Below are positions 52,736 through 60,663 of a stretch of DNA of 64,000 nt, piece by piece. The notes beneath the pieces are model-generated. The model saw nothing but the letters and a program-made list of their open reading frames with translations, had not been told where the DNA came from and did not search any database. The stretch covers positions 124,001 to 188,000 of the forward strand of contig NZ_JAAMOW010000004.1 in assembly GCF_011067135.1 (NCBI RefSeq). The letters are read 5' to 3'. The translations under genes and the position numbers were made by a program. Every line of letters starts with the position of its first letter. Position 1 is the first letter of the stretch. Source of the stretch: Solimonas terrae. GTDB lineage: Bacteria; Pseudomonadota; Gammaproteobacteria; Nevskiales; Nevskiaceae.

Positions 52736-53263
52736 TCAGTCCAAATCCATGTTCTCGATGCTCGTTGCGTCACCCCAATCAGGCGAACAGACACCACGCC
52801 GAACATGGCGATGAAAACTTGAATGCGGCCAGTCGACCACATTTGCGACATAGCCATGCTTCACGGGATTGAAATGAATGTAGTCGACGTGCCTATCAAA
52901 GTCAGCCTCGTCGCGTATTGCGTGCTCCCAGAACCGCCGTTGCCATATTCCGCGCTCTCCCTTCTTCTGTCTTCTCGCTGAAAGCGGTTCTCCCGATTCG
53001 ATGCGACTGGAGAAAGACGCCTTGATCGCACGCCATCGCGACGAGAAGTCGGCATCACCCGGTGGCAGCGTCCAGATGCAATGCAGATGGTCGGGAAGTA
53101 CAACGATGGCATCGATTTCGAACGGCTTTGCGCGCCGCACATCGACGAAGCATCGTCGCAACAGATCGACATGCTCGGTCAACAGATTCCGTCGACGCTC
53201 AAGGAGCGTGACCGTGAAAAAGAAGGTTCCGCCGGGAATGAAGGCACGAACGTAGCGAGGCAT
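52736..53263 (-). CDS. REP-associated tyrosine transposase (RAYT, Y1 transposase)
   Basis: This 175-residue protein from ATG 53263 starts MPRYVRAFIPGGTFFFTVTL. The HUH motif is present as LPDHLHCIW and the catalytic Tyr lies in HVDYIHFNPVKHGY; WQRRFWEHAIRDEAD is a further RAYT block. RAYTs process REP palindromes. Here REP sequences lie on both sides, in opposite orientation at 52708 and 53360 plus a degenerate one at 53303. A longer frame to 53464 runs through the REP region and is not used. The gene is less GC-rich than its neighbours. Confidence 0.92.
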   Translation of the reverse strand: MPRYVRAFIPGGTFFFTVTLLERRRNLLTEHVDLLRRCFVDVRRAKPFEIDAIVVLPDHLHCIWTLPPGDADFSSRWRAIKASFSSRIESGEPLSARRQKKGERGIWQRRFWEHAIRDEADFDRHVDYIHFNPVKHGYVANVVDWPHSSFHRHVRRGVCSPDWGDATSIENMDLD

Positions 53264-53302
53264 ATATCGTGACCCTCCCAAATCCACAAAAAACGTCAAG
53301 CA

Positions 53303-53324
53303 TAGCGCGGGAGCATTCCGCCTT
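53303..53324 (+). repeat. Degenerate REP palindrome
   Basis: TAGCGCGGGAGCATTCCGCC differs from the REP at 52708 in two positions over this stretch and has an imperfect stem. It lies 40 bp upstream of the RAYT start. Confidence 0.6.
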
Positions 53325-53359
53325 CCGCGTCGGCGAAGTAGCGCCACGTCCTCCAAGCG

Positions 53360-53385
53360 CGGCAGGCGGGATATCTCCCGCCCTA
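53360..53385 (-). repeat. REP palindrome, 5' side of the RAYT gene
   Basis: On the minus strand it reads TAGGGCGGGAGATATCCCGC with stem GGCGGGA/TCCCGCC. It is inverted relative to the unit at 52708, so the two flank the RAYT gene. It lies 7 bp from the broken end of attC 2. Confidence 0.85.
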
Positions 53386-53392
53386 CTCGGGC

Positions 53393-53459
53393 TGCTTCAC
53401 GCGCGGCCACGCCGTAGCGAAGCGGAGGCGTGGACGTCGCGTGGAAGCACTTGTTGGAC
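53393..53459 (-). other. Integron attC site 2, truncated at its R' end
   Basis: Read on the minus strand it starts with the inverse core GTCCAAC (53459-53453), then L'' TGCTTCCAC, a central hairpin CCACGCC/GGCGTGG, and L' GTGAAGCA (53400-53393). L'' has one extra C relative to L', the extrahelical base that sets attC polarity. The expected final GTTGGAC is missing, and REP sequence begins a few bases on. It follows the stop of the cassette gene at 53461 by one base. Confidence 0.8.
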
Positions 53460-53460
53460 C

Positions 53461-53838
53461 TCATTGCCAGTAGCTCCTGCCGCGCTTTAACAAGCCAGGA
53501 TAATTCTCCGTGCCCGCGAAGGAGCCCTGCAAGCCTGACTTAGTAACAACACCAGTGAATGATGACGTGGGACAGCCGGAGAGCTCCGACGTTACCGTGA
53601 AGCTGACGGACGAGCCAGAGACCGACAACGGCACGACTTGAGGGACGCCGACTGCACCCTCGGAGCATTGAACGACTGCCTGATACTCGTTTCGGCTGTA
53701 AACAATGAAGACCTCGACTCCGATGACGTCCTCAGTGGCAAAGTGCATGTTGCTGTACATGCCTGTGACTTTGACCGGATCGGCAGCGATCGCCGTAAAT
53801 GCCAGACTCGCGAGAGCAGCGACTGCCATGCCTTTCAT
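53461..53838 (-). CDS. Integron gene-cassette protein, secreted, unknown function
   Basis: This 125-residue protein from ATG 53838 has a signal peptide ending at FTAIAADPV. The mature part is beta-rich (VIGVEVFIVYSRNEYQAVVQ, VVPLSVSGSSVSFTVTSELS) with two Cys that may pair, and ends GRSYWQ. The start codon lies 3 bases after an attC GTTGGAC core (53848-53842), and the stop lies 1 base before the next attC, a textbook one-gene cassette. Base composition is lower in GC than neighbours. No family recognised. Confidence 0.75.
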   Translation of the reverse strand: MKGMAVAALASLAFTAIAADPVKVTGMYSNMHFATEDVIGVEVFIVYSRNEYQAVVQCSEGAVGVPQVVPLSVSGSSVSFTVTSELSGCPTSSFTGVVTKSGLQGSFAGTENYPGLLKRGRSYWQ

Positions 53839-53841
53839 GAG

Positions 53842-53910
53842 GTCCAACGCCGTGCTTCAGCCGCGGCCTCGCCGAAGGCGAGGACATCGCACTGGAAGCA
53901 ATTGTTGGAC
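53842..53910 (-). other. Integron attC site 1 (complete, 69 bp)
   Basis: On the minus strand it has R'' GTCCAAC (53910-53904), L'' TGCTTCCAG, a central hairpin CCTCGCC-TTC-GGCGAGG, L' CTGAAGCA and R' GTTGGAC (53848-53842). R'' and R' are perfectly complementary, L'' carries an extra C relative to L' (the extrahelical base), and the length is in the normal attC range. It separates two cassette genes on the same strand. No integrase gene is in the window, so this looks like a cassette array without integrase (CALIN). Confidence 0.88.
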
Positions 53911-53917
53911 AACTTTC

Positions 53918-54298
53918 TCACTTATCTATCGCCTCGTGCCAGAACTCCTTCAACGAGCGAGTGCGCTCGGTGGCGAGGCGTTCACGACACGCAGAAAGTG
54001 CAAAAGGTTGCATGGTGCCGCCATCAAACTGGCTGGCTTCTAGAGAGCATTGAGCATCGCGGTATGACGACCAAGCTTCTTGCGTAGCCGTAAGCAACGC
54101 ACGACGATCAGCTTGAATGTCTTTTAAGTCCGATTGGTACTCAGATGCCAACGCCGCATCAGCCGCCCGAGCAGCATTGGCTGCGCAGATGTTCATTCCT
54201 TGCTGTGTTGTCTCGTTGCCGCAGTCAAGGTCTGCGTATGCTGCGCCCGCTGTAAAGACGCCTACAACCAAAAGTACGAACCGAGAGACCCTATTCAT
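53918..54298 (-). CDS. Integron gene-cassette protein, LprI/DUF1311-like
   Basis: The protein is 126 residues from ATG 54298; longer frames start inside non-coding sequence. The signal peptide ends at GAAYADLDC. The mature part, DLDCGNETTQQGMNICAANA then LLTATQEAWSSYRDAQCSLE and LSACRERLATERTRSLKEF, matches the LprI/DUF1311 pattern with four Cys forming two likely disulfides. LprI of Mycobacterium inhibits lysozyme; relatives are common envelope proteins. The start lies 7 bases after a GTTGGAC core (54312-54306) and the stop 7 bases before attC 1, so this is a cassette gene. Confidence 0.82.
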   Translation of the reverse strand: MNRVSRFVLLVVGVFTAGAAYADLDCGNETTQQGMNICAANAARAADAALASEYQSDLKDIQADRRALLTATQEAWSSYRDAQCSLEASQFDGGTMQPFALSACRERLATERTRSLKEFWHEAIDK

Positions 54299-54305
54299 CG
54301 AGGTT

Positions 54306-54432
54306 GTCCAACGCCAATTAGACGGACTAGGCTTTCCGCCTAATCCGGGATCATTTCCGTATAACGCGACGGCTGGACCTGCAAGCCTATGAGTCGGTTG
54401 CATTTAATTTCGAGCCGGCGAATTAGACGGAC
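54306..54432. other. Putative upstream cassette boundary with 12-bp direct repeats
   Basis: The minus strand ends in the core GTTGGAC (54312-54306) just before the LprI-like gene. AATTAGACGGAC occurs at 54316 and again at 54421, and ATTAGACGGA pairs with TCCGCCTAAT (54335) with one mismatch. A full attC fold with L boxes is not evident, so this may be a degenerate attC or the outer end of the array. The flanking M13 gene ends at 54488. Confidence 0.4.
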
Positions 54433-54487
54433 ATAACTGCGGAATGGGTGGCATCAGGCTTCTCGACGTTTCTCGGCGCATTGCAGG

Positions 54488-56530
54488 CTACCAAACCTTG
54501 CACCGCTGTTCCTTCACCATCGCCTGTCCCGCCTTGCAGCCGAACGCGGCCTGGAATTCCGGCATGTTCACGACCAGCCCGTTGACGCGATATTTCGCGG
54601 GTGAGTGCGGGTTGGTGAGGGCGTTGGCGCGCAGGCTTTCCGGGCGGTCGTTTTCGCAGGCCCACTGGGCGTAACCGACGAAGAAGCGCTGCGCCGGTGT
54701 CAGGCCGTCGACCGGCGCCAGGCGCTGGTTGGCGGTTTCGGCCTGCCAGGCGATCCACGCGAGCACGAGGCCGCCGAGGTCGGCGAGGTCCTCGCCTTCG
54801 GTCAGCTTGCTGTTGATCCTGATGTCATCGACGACGGTGTATTGCGCGTACTGGTCGACGACGCAGCTGGCCTGTTTCTCGAAGGCCTTGGCATCGGCCG
54901 GCGTCCACCAGTCCTCAAGATTGCCCTGCGCGTCGAACTGCCGACCTTCGTCGTCGAAGGCGTGCGTCAGTTCGTGGCCGACGGTGCCGCCGGTGTTGCC
55001 GTAGTTCGGCGCCGCATCCATCTTCGGGTCGTAGAGCGGCGGCTGCAGCACGCCGGCCGGGAAGTTGATGTCGTTCATCTGCGGGTCGTAGTAGGCGTTG
55101 ACCGTCGGCGGTGTCATGCCCCATTCGCCGCGATCGACCGGCTTGCCGATCTTGGCGAGCTGGCGCCGGCTCTCGAACAGGTTGCCGCGTTCGACGTTGC
55201 CGGCGAAATCATCACGCCTGATCTGCAGCGCACCGTAGTCGCGCCAGCGATCCGGATAGCCGATCTTGTTGACGATGCCGGCGAGTTTTTCGAGCGCGCG
55301 CTTTCTGGTGGCCTCGCTCATCCATGGCAGCGTCGCGAGTTCGTCGCGCATCGCCTGTTCGATGCGGTCGGTCATGCGCTGCGTGTCGGTCTTGAGCTGC
55401 GGGCTGAAGCTGCGATCGACGAATTCGCGACCGAGCGCTTCGCCGAGTTGCTCGTCGGTCAGCGCCACGCAACGCTTCCAGCGCGGCTTCAGCTGCGGCA
55501 CGCCGTGCAGGGTCTTGCCGTAGAAGTCGAAGTTCGCGGCGACGAATGCGGACGACAGCAGCGGCGCCTGTGCGTGTGCGAGATGCCAGCGCAGATAGGT
55601 CTGCCAGTCGGCGAGGCTGTAGTGGACAAGCGCGGCGTCGAGCGCGGCGTAATACCTGGGCTCCTCGACATTGAACACATCGGTGCCGGAAAGACCGCGC
55701 GCCTGCAGATACGCGCTCCAGTCGAAGTGCGGCGTCAGCTTCTGCAGGCCCTTGGCATCGAGCTTGTGGTCGAGCTGGTAAGGATCGCGTCGTTCGACGC
55801 GCGTCAGCTGCGCGCCGGCCAGCGTGGTTTCCATCTTCATCACGGTGGCGGCTTCGGCGGTGGCGGCTTTTGCCGGATCGCCGAGCAGACCGAACATCGC
55901 CTGCACGTGCGCTTGATACTGCCGGCGCAGGGTCTGCGATTTGTCGTCCTTGCGGAAGTAGTAGTCGCGATCCGGCAGGCCGAGGCCGCCGCGATCGGCT
56001 TCGGCGATCACGCGCGTGGCATCGGCAAGGTCCTGTGCGGAGCCGAAGCTGAACGCGAAACCGTCGTCGGCCGTGCCGGCCTGCAGTTGCGCGAGCAGCG
56101 TTGGCAGGTCGGCTTTCGACTTGAGCGCGGCGATCGCGGCGAGATCGCTCTGCAATGGTCGGGCGCCGGCCTTTTCGACGGCGGCTTCATCCATGCACGC
56201 GGCGAAGTAGTCGCCGAGCTTGCGCTGGTCGGCGCTGGCATTCGCCGTCTTGCGGCTCAGGCCGTCGAGAATGCCCCAGAGATAGCGCTGGTTGTCGTCG
56301 TAGAGCTTGCCGTAGACGCTCCAGCTCGCCTGATCGGCGGGAATCGGGTTGTGCTGCTGCCAGCCGCCGCAGGCGTACTGGTAGAAATCCTCGCAGGCGC
56401 TCGCGCCGGTGTCCATGGACTTGAGGTCCAGGCTCGGCGTGTACGGCAGCGACTGCAGCGGCTGATCGGCAAGCGCCGGCTCGAGGCAGAACGCGCTGAG
56501 CGCAGCGAGTACGGCAACGCGGATTCGCAT
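54488..56530 (-). CDS. M13 family zinc metallopeptidase (PepO/neprilysin-like), secreted
   Basis: The protein is 680 residues, the usual M13 length. The signal peptide ends at LEPALADQP. The N-terminal family block is DTGASACEDFYQYACGGW. The zinc site is VGHELTHAFDDEG (HExxH) with the third ligand Glu in TEGEDLADLGG. NAYYDPQMNDINFPAGVLQP is also typical. The C-terminal CKVW matches the conserved C-x-x-W end. It degrades small peptides in the periplasm or outside. It looks like resident chromosome beside the cassette island. Confidence 0.95.
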   Translation of the reverse strand: MRIRVAVLAALSAFCLEPALADQPLQSLPYTPSLDLKSMDTGASACEDFYQYACGGWQQHNPIPADQASWSVYGKLYDDNQRYLWGILDGLSRKTANASADQRKLGDYFAACMDEAAVEKAGARPLQSDLAAIAALKSKADLPTLLAQLQAGTADDGFAFSFGSAQDLADATRVIAEADRGGLGLPDRDYYFRKDDKSQTLRRQYQAHVQAMFGLLGDPAKAATAEAATVMKMETTLAGAQLTRVERRDPYQLDHKLDAKGLQKLTPHFDWSAYLQARGLSGTDVFNVEEPRYYAALDAALVHYSLADWQTYLRWHLAHAQAPLLSSAFVAANFDFYGKTLHGVPQLKPRWKRCVALTDEQLGEALGREFVDRSFSPQLKTDTQRMTDRIEQAMRDELATLPWMSEATRKRALEKLAGIVNKIGYPDRWRDYGALQIRRDDFAGNVERGNLFESRRQLAKIGKPVDRGEWGMTPPTVNAYYDPQMNDINFPAGVLQPPLYDPKMDAAPNYGNTGGTVGHELTHAFDDEGRQFDAQGNLEDWWTPADAKAFEKQASCVVDQYAQYTVVDDIRINSKLTEGEDLADLGGLVLAWIAWQAETANQRLAPVDGLTPAQRFFVGYAQWACENDRPESLRANALTNPHSPAKYRVNGLVVNMPEFQAAFGCKAGQAMVKEQRCKVW

Positions 56531-56700
56531 AGGTCATTTCCGATCGGCTGGGACCGGCTGACGGTATACGCCGCAGCCGGTGCCGGCAATCCGGCAAATC
56601 CCGTCGACGAGGCCTTTCCGTGACGGGCTGCGCTGGCCGTCGGCCCCGCACTTGAGTCAGACTCACCTCCTGCAAGTGGACGGGGTCTCCGGGCCGGGTC

Positions 56701-56715
56701 TGGCTTACAGTTTGC
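56701..56715 (+). promoter_or_regulatory. Candidate sigma-54-type promoter
   Basis: TGGCTTACAGTTTGC has GG and GC with the exact 10-base spacing of -24/-12 promoters and lies 30 bp before the start at 56745. One such match can arise by chance and no sigma-54 activator gene was seen nearby. Confidence 0.25.
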
Positions 56716-56744
56716 GCACTCACGAATGGATGGAGAACGGCAGG

Positions 56745-57053
56745 ATGGCGACGGCACTCAAGCCCGGCGCGCGCTACAAGAGCGCGGTATGCGATACGCA
56801 GGTGATGGTCGTGAAGGCGCCGGCCGGCGAACACGATCTGCGCTGCGGCGGCGCCGAGATGATCGCGCCGACCGCGACCGGCAGTGGCGAACCCGATGCG
56901 GCGCTGGCCGGCGGCACGCTGATCGGCAAGCGCTACGTCAACGAGGACGAGTCGCTGGAACTGTTGTGCACCAAGGGCGGCAAGGGCTCGCTGAGCCTCG
57001 GCGCCGCCGCGCTGGAAGTGAAGCAGGCCAAGCAGTTGCCGTCGTCCGACTGA
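56745..57053 (+). CDS. Small conserved protein of unknown function
   Basis: This 102-residue protein from ATG 56745 follows GGAGA; an in-frame ATG at 56730 is less well placed. It starts MATALKPGARYKSAVCDTQV. Three Cys (SAVCDTQ, DLRCGGA, LLCTKGG) could bind a metal. The end KQAKQLPSSD is charged. I do not recognise the family, but its place before the acyl-CoA synthetase suggests it belongs to this catabolic block. The 198 bases after it are gene-free. Confidence 0.65.
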   Translation: MATALKPGARYKSAVCDTQVMVVKAPAGEHDLRCGGAEMIAPTATGSGEPDAALAGGTLIGKRYVNEDESLELLCTKGGKGSLSLGAAALEVKQAKQLPSSD

Positions 57054-57251
57054 GCGCAAGCGCCCTTCGTCGAATGTCCGCTCTCCTTCTGCACGAGAGC
57101 AGGTCGCGGTGCCGGGCGATTGATCCGAAACGCAATGCGGCTTGATCCGGCCGCCCGCCGCAGCACCCGCCTCTCCCCGGCGCGCGGAGAGCGCGTTAAC
57201 GTCGATCCGCGCCGCACGTCGCGCCTGATTCCGGCCTGAGCACGAAGCACC

Positions 57252-58763
57252 ATGAATATTTCCATGATTCTCGACATGGCCGCCGAAGCTTTCGGCGACC
57301 GCGTGGCCGTGGTCTGCGGCGATCAGCGCTACACCTATGCCGAGCTGCGCGCATGCGCCTTGCGTGCCGCGGCGCGCATCAAGGCCTCGGGGGCGGCGTA
57401 TGTCGCGCTGCTCGATACCGCGAGCCCGGCGGCGCCGGTGGCGATCTACGCCGCCGCCTATGCCGCCGTGCCCTATGTGCCGCTCAACTATCGCCTGACC
57501 GCGCCGGAACTCAATGAGCTGGCCGAGCGCATCACGCCGGCGCTGCTGATCACGACGCCGGAGTACGGCAAGCTGCTGACGCCGCGCGACGATCTGCAGC
57601 TGATCATGCGCGATGAATTCCTGAGCCTGCCGGACGCCGACGGCGACACGCCGCAGCCGTCGGAGGATCCGCGCGACATCGCCGTGCAGCTGTTCACCAG
57701 CGGCACGACCGGCAAGCCGAAGGCGGCGATCCTGCGGCACGAGAACCTGATGTCATACATCGTCGGCACCGTCGAGTTCGGCTCCGCCGACGAAAGCGAC
57801 GCGATCGTCGTCACCGTGCCGCCGTATCACATCGCCGGCATCTCGGCAGTGCTCAGTTCCACGTATGCCTGTCGGCGCATGGTGCTGCTCGCCAATTTCG
57901 AGCCGGGTGCGTGGCTGGCGGCAATGCGCAGCGAGCAGGTCAGCAATGCCTTCCTCGTGCCGACCATGCTCAGCCGCATCGTCGATCATCTGCAGGCCAG
58001 CGGCGAGGCGCCGGAGCTGCCGGCCTTGCGCGCGCTGGCCTACGGCGGCGGCAAGATGCCGCTGAGCACGATCGCCAAGGCAATGGAGCTGTTTCCGGGT
58101 GTCGATTTCACCAATGCCTACGGCCTGACCGAAACCAGCTCGACGATTGCCGTGCTCGGCCCGGATGACCATCGTGCCGCTGCGGCCAGCAGCGATCCGC
58201 TGGTGCAGCGCCGGCTCGCGTCGGTCGGCAAGCCGGCCGCGGTCGAACTGCAGATCCGCGACGACGACGGCAAGCTGCTCGGCCCCGAGGAGGCCGGCCT
58301 GGTGTTCGTGCGCGGGCCACAGGTGTCCGGAGAATATCTGTCGCTCGGCAGCCAGCTCGATGCCGACGGCTGGTTTCCGACCAAGGACCGCGGCTATCTC
58401 GACGCCGAGGGTTATCTGTTCCTCGACGGTCGCGCCGACGATGTCATCGTGCGCGGCGGCGAGAACATCTCGCCCGGCGAGATCGAGGATGTGCTGCTGT
58501 CGCATGCGGCCGTCGCCGATGTTGCCTGCGTGGCGATTCCCGACGAGCAGTGGGGCGAAGCCGTGGCGGCGGCGATCGTGCTGCATCCGGGTGGCAGCGC
58601 CAGCGAGACGGAGCTGCAGGATCTGGTGCGGACCGCGCTGCGTTCGTCGCGCGTGCCGCAGCGCATCGTCTTCAAGGATGCCCTGCCGTACAACGAAACC
58701 GGCAAGGTGCTGCGCCGCGTGATCCGTCAGGAACTGGCGGCGCTGGCCGGCGCCGCGAGCTGA
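57252..58763 (+). CDS. Acyl-CoA synthetase (AMP-binding, class I adenylate-forming)
   Basis: The enzyme is 503 residues and activates a carboxylic acid with ATP and CoA. Motifs in order: the P-loop LFTSGTTGKPKAA (about 148-160), NAYGLTETSS (A5), KDRGYLDAEGYLFLDGRADD (A7/A8) and the catalytic Lys at about 485 in YNETGKVLRR (A10). The ATG at 57252 is the start of the conserved N-terminus. Downstream genes follow closely. In this setting the substrate may be a steroid side-chain or ring-derived acid, but fatty or aromatic acids are possible. Confidence 0.92.
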   Translation: MNISMILDMAAEAFGDRVAVVCGDQRYTYAELRACALRAAARIKASGAAYVALLDTASPAAPVAIYAAAYAAVPYVPLNYRLTAPELNELAERITPALLITTPEYGKLLTPRDDLQLIMRDEFLSLPDADGDTPQPSEDPRDIAVQLFTSGTTGKPKAAILRHENLMSYIVGTVEFGSADESDAIVVTVPPYHIAGISAVLSSTYACRRMVLLANFEPGAWLAAMRSEQVSNAFLVPTMLSRIVDHLQASGEAPELPALRALAYGGGKMPLSTIAKAMELFPGVDFTNAYGLTETSSTIAVLGPDDHRAAAASSDPLVQRRLASVGKPAAVELQIRDDDGKLLGPEEAGLVFVRGPQVSGEYLSLGSQLDADGWFPTKDRGYLDAEGYLFLDGRADDVIVRGGENISPGEIEDVLLSHAAVADVACVAIPDEQWGEAVAAAIVLHPGGSASETELQDLVRTALRSSRVPQRIVFKDALPYNETGKVLRRVIRQELAALAGAAS

Positions 58764-58847
58764 TCGCGGCCTCCGGCCCGCGCGTCGGCGCCGCGCGGAG
58801 CGACTATCCTTGCAGCGATCAATTCCGTGCCCGGAGCACGCGCGCAC

Positions 58848-59315
58848 ATGAAATTCGTCATCGAGAAAACCGTCGAGATCAAGGCGCCGGCCGCGGTCGT
58901 CTGGGAAGTGATCAGCGACTTGGCCAGGTATCCGGAATGGAATCCGTTCTGCGTCGAATGCCGCTCGACGATGCAGCCCGGCGATGCGATCGACATGAAG
59001 GTCAAGCTGATGGCCAGACCGCAGGCGCAGCGCGAATGGGTCAGCGAACATGTCGCAGGCAGGCGCTTCGCGTATGCGATGAAGCCGGCGCCGCTCGGCG
59101 CGCTGTCGTCGTTCCGTTCGCATGATGTCGAGGCGATCGGCGACAGCGGCACGCGTTACCGCTCGTACTTCCATCTGCAGGGCTGGCTGAAACCGCTGGT
59201 GGTCGGTCTGCTTGGCAGCCGTCTCGAGATCGGCTTTGCCGGCATGACCGACGGCATCCGTCAGCGCGCCGAAGCGCTGTGGATTCATCGCCAGTCGCAG
59301 GCCGGCGGCGGCTGA
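58848..59315 (+). CDS. SRPBCC family protein
   Basis: This 155-residue protein starts MKFVIEKTVEIKAPAAVVWE, then VISDLARYPEWNPF, the polyketide-cyclase/SRPBCC signature. The helix-grip pocket binds hydrophobic ligands. Met58848 was taken because the family start follows at once. It lies 1 base before the CoA-transferase start and is probably in the same operon as the synthetase. Ligand binding or cyclase-like activity on a lipid is inferred. Confidence 0.85.
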   Translation: MKFVIEKTVEIKAPAAVVWEVISDLARYPEWNPFCVECRSTMQPGDAIDMKVKLMARPQAQREWVSEHVAGRRFAYAMKPAPLGALSSFRSHDVEAIGDSGTRYRSYFHLQGWLKPLVVGLLGSRLEIGFAGMTDGIRQRAEALWIHRQSQAGGG

Positions 59316-59316
59316 G

Positions 59317-60663
59317 ATGGCGGCGCCGGTCGCGGCCCGCTACCGCGACGCCTTGCTGCGCGAGCTGGGCGTCGAACGTGCGCCGGCCGCCGTCGGCGCC
59401 GATCATCCGGCGCGGCGCTGGGCGCGCAGCGGTCTGATGCAACTGAGCGGTCGCGCCGACGCCGCGCCGCTGATGTCGCCCTTGCCGATCGCGTCCTGTG
59501 CCGACGGCGCGCTGGCGGCGCTGGCGACGCTCGCACCCCACGCGGATGTCGCCGATATCGATGCCGCCGGGCTGTTGTCCGAACGCGCGGCGCTGGCCGG
59601 ACTGCGGCGCCAGGGCGCGATGTCGGCCGGCGGTGCCTGTCGCCTGCTGCAGGCTGCCGACGGGCTGCTGGCCCTGAGTCTGGCGCGCGACGACGACTGG
59701 ACGCTGTTGCCGGCCTGGCTGGAATGCGATGCCGCGAGCTGGGCCGCTGTCGAAGCGGCGCTGCGCGAGCGCGCCTGCCAGACCCTGCTCGAACGCGGCC
59801 GTGAACTCGGTCTGGCGATCGCCGTCAGCCGCCGTGACGGCGCGCCCGCCGCGGCGTGGTTTCGCATCGCCAGCGGCGCGCCGTTCGGCGGCACACCGCT
59901 TGCGCCGCCGCGCCGGGCGCCGCGCGTCGTCGATCTGTCCTCGCTGTGGGCCGGACCGCTGTGCTCGCATTTGTTGCAGCGCTGCGGCGCCGAGGTGATC
60001 AAGCTCGAAAGCATCTCGCGTCCCGATGGTGCACGACGTGGCGCGGCGGAATTCTTCGATCTGCTCAATGCCGGCAAGCGCAGCGTCGCACTCGATCTGC
60101 AGACCTCGCGCGGGCGTGCGCAGTTGCGCGCGCTGCTGCTGCAGGCGGACATCGTCATCGAGGCGTCGCGGCCGCGCGCGCTGCGCCAGCTCGGCATCGA
60201 GGCCGACGAGCTGTTGCGCGAGAACCCCGGGCTGAGCTGGATCGCGCTCAGTGGCTACGGCCGCGGCGAGCCGCAGGAACAATGGATCGCATATGGCGAC
60301 GATGCCGGCGTTGCCGCCGGACTCAGCGACACGCAGTTGCGCGCGAGCGGCGATGCCGTGTTCGTCGGCGATGCCATCGCCGATCCGCTGACCGGCCTGC
60401 ACGCGGCGCTCGCCGCTCTGGCCAGCCACGACGCCGGGGGCGGGCGCCTGATCGCGCTGAGCCTTCATGACGTGGTGCGCCGGGTCGCCGGCTTCGATGC
60501 GCCGGGCGACGACGCGGCGCTGCGGGATCGTTACCGGCGCTGGACGGCGGCGGTGGGCGCCGACGATATCCGCATGCCGACGCCGCGGTGCGTCGCGGTG
60601 CATGCGCCGAGGCTCGGCGCCGATACCGCCGCGGTGCTGGGCGAGCGGGGCATCGCGTGCTGA
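59317..60663 (+). CDS. Class III CoA-transferase-like protein with an N-terminal extension
   Basis: The protein is 448 residues. A recognisable CaiB start, PRVVDLSSLWAGPLCSHLLQ then RCGAEVIKLES, occurs only at about residue 205 and is followed by AGKRSVALDL and ISWIALSGYGRG-like blocks. The first 200 residues are Ala/Leu-rich and resemble a degenerate second CaiB half rather than a new domain. The order looks like a shortened form of the double CoA-transferase at 36687. Activity is uncertain. Its stop overlaps the GTG of the next gene. Confidence 0.8.
   Translation: MAAPVAARYRDALLRELGVERAPAAVGADHPARRWARSGLMQLSGRADAAPLMSPLPIASCADGALAALATLAPHADVADIDAAGLLSERAALAGLRRQGAMSAGGACRLLQAADGLLALSLARDDDWTLLPAWLECDAASWAAVEAALRERACQTLLERGRELGLAIAVSRRDGAPAAAWFRIASGAPFGGTPLAPPRRAPRVVDLSSLWAGPLCSHLLQRCGAEVIKLESISRPDGARRGAAEFFDLLNAGKRSVALDLQTSRGRAQLRALLLQADIVIEASRPRALRQLGIEADELLRENPGLSWIALSGYGRGEPQEQWIAYGDDAGVAAGLSDTQLRASGDAVFVGDAIADPLTGLHAALAALASHDAGGGRLIALSLHDVVRRVAGFDAPGDDAALRDRYRRWTAAVGADDIRMPTPRCVAVHAPRLGADTAAVLGERGIAC

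Noticed and set aside
52736-53263. RAYT gene as a standard insertion sequence with terminal repeats and target duplication
   Set aside because: No IS-type terminal inverted repeats or target duplications are seen; the protein is the single-domain Y1 RAYT type with REP palindromes.
54306-54432. A third complete attC site
   Set aside because: Only the R' core and a 12-bp direct repeat are visible; L boxes and a matching R'' could not be found, so it is listed only as a putative boundary.
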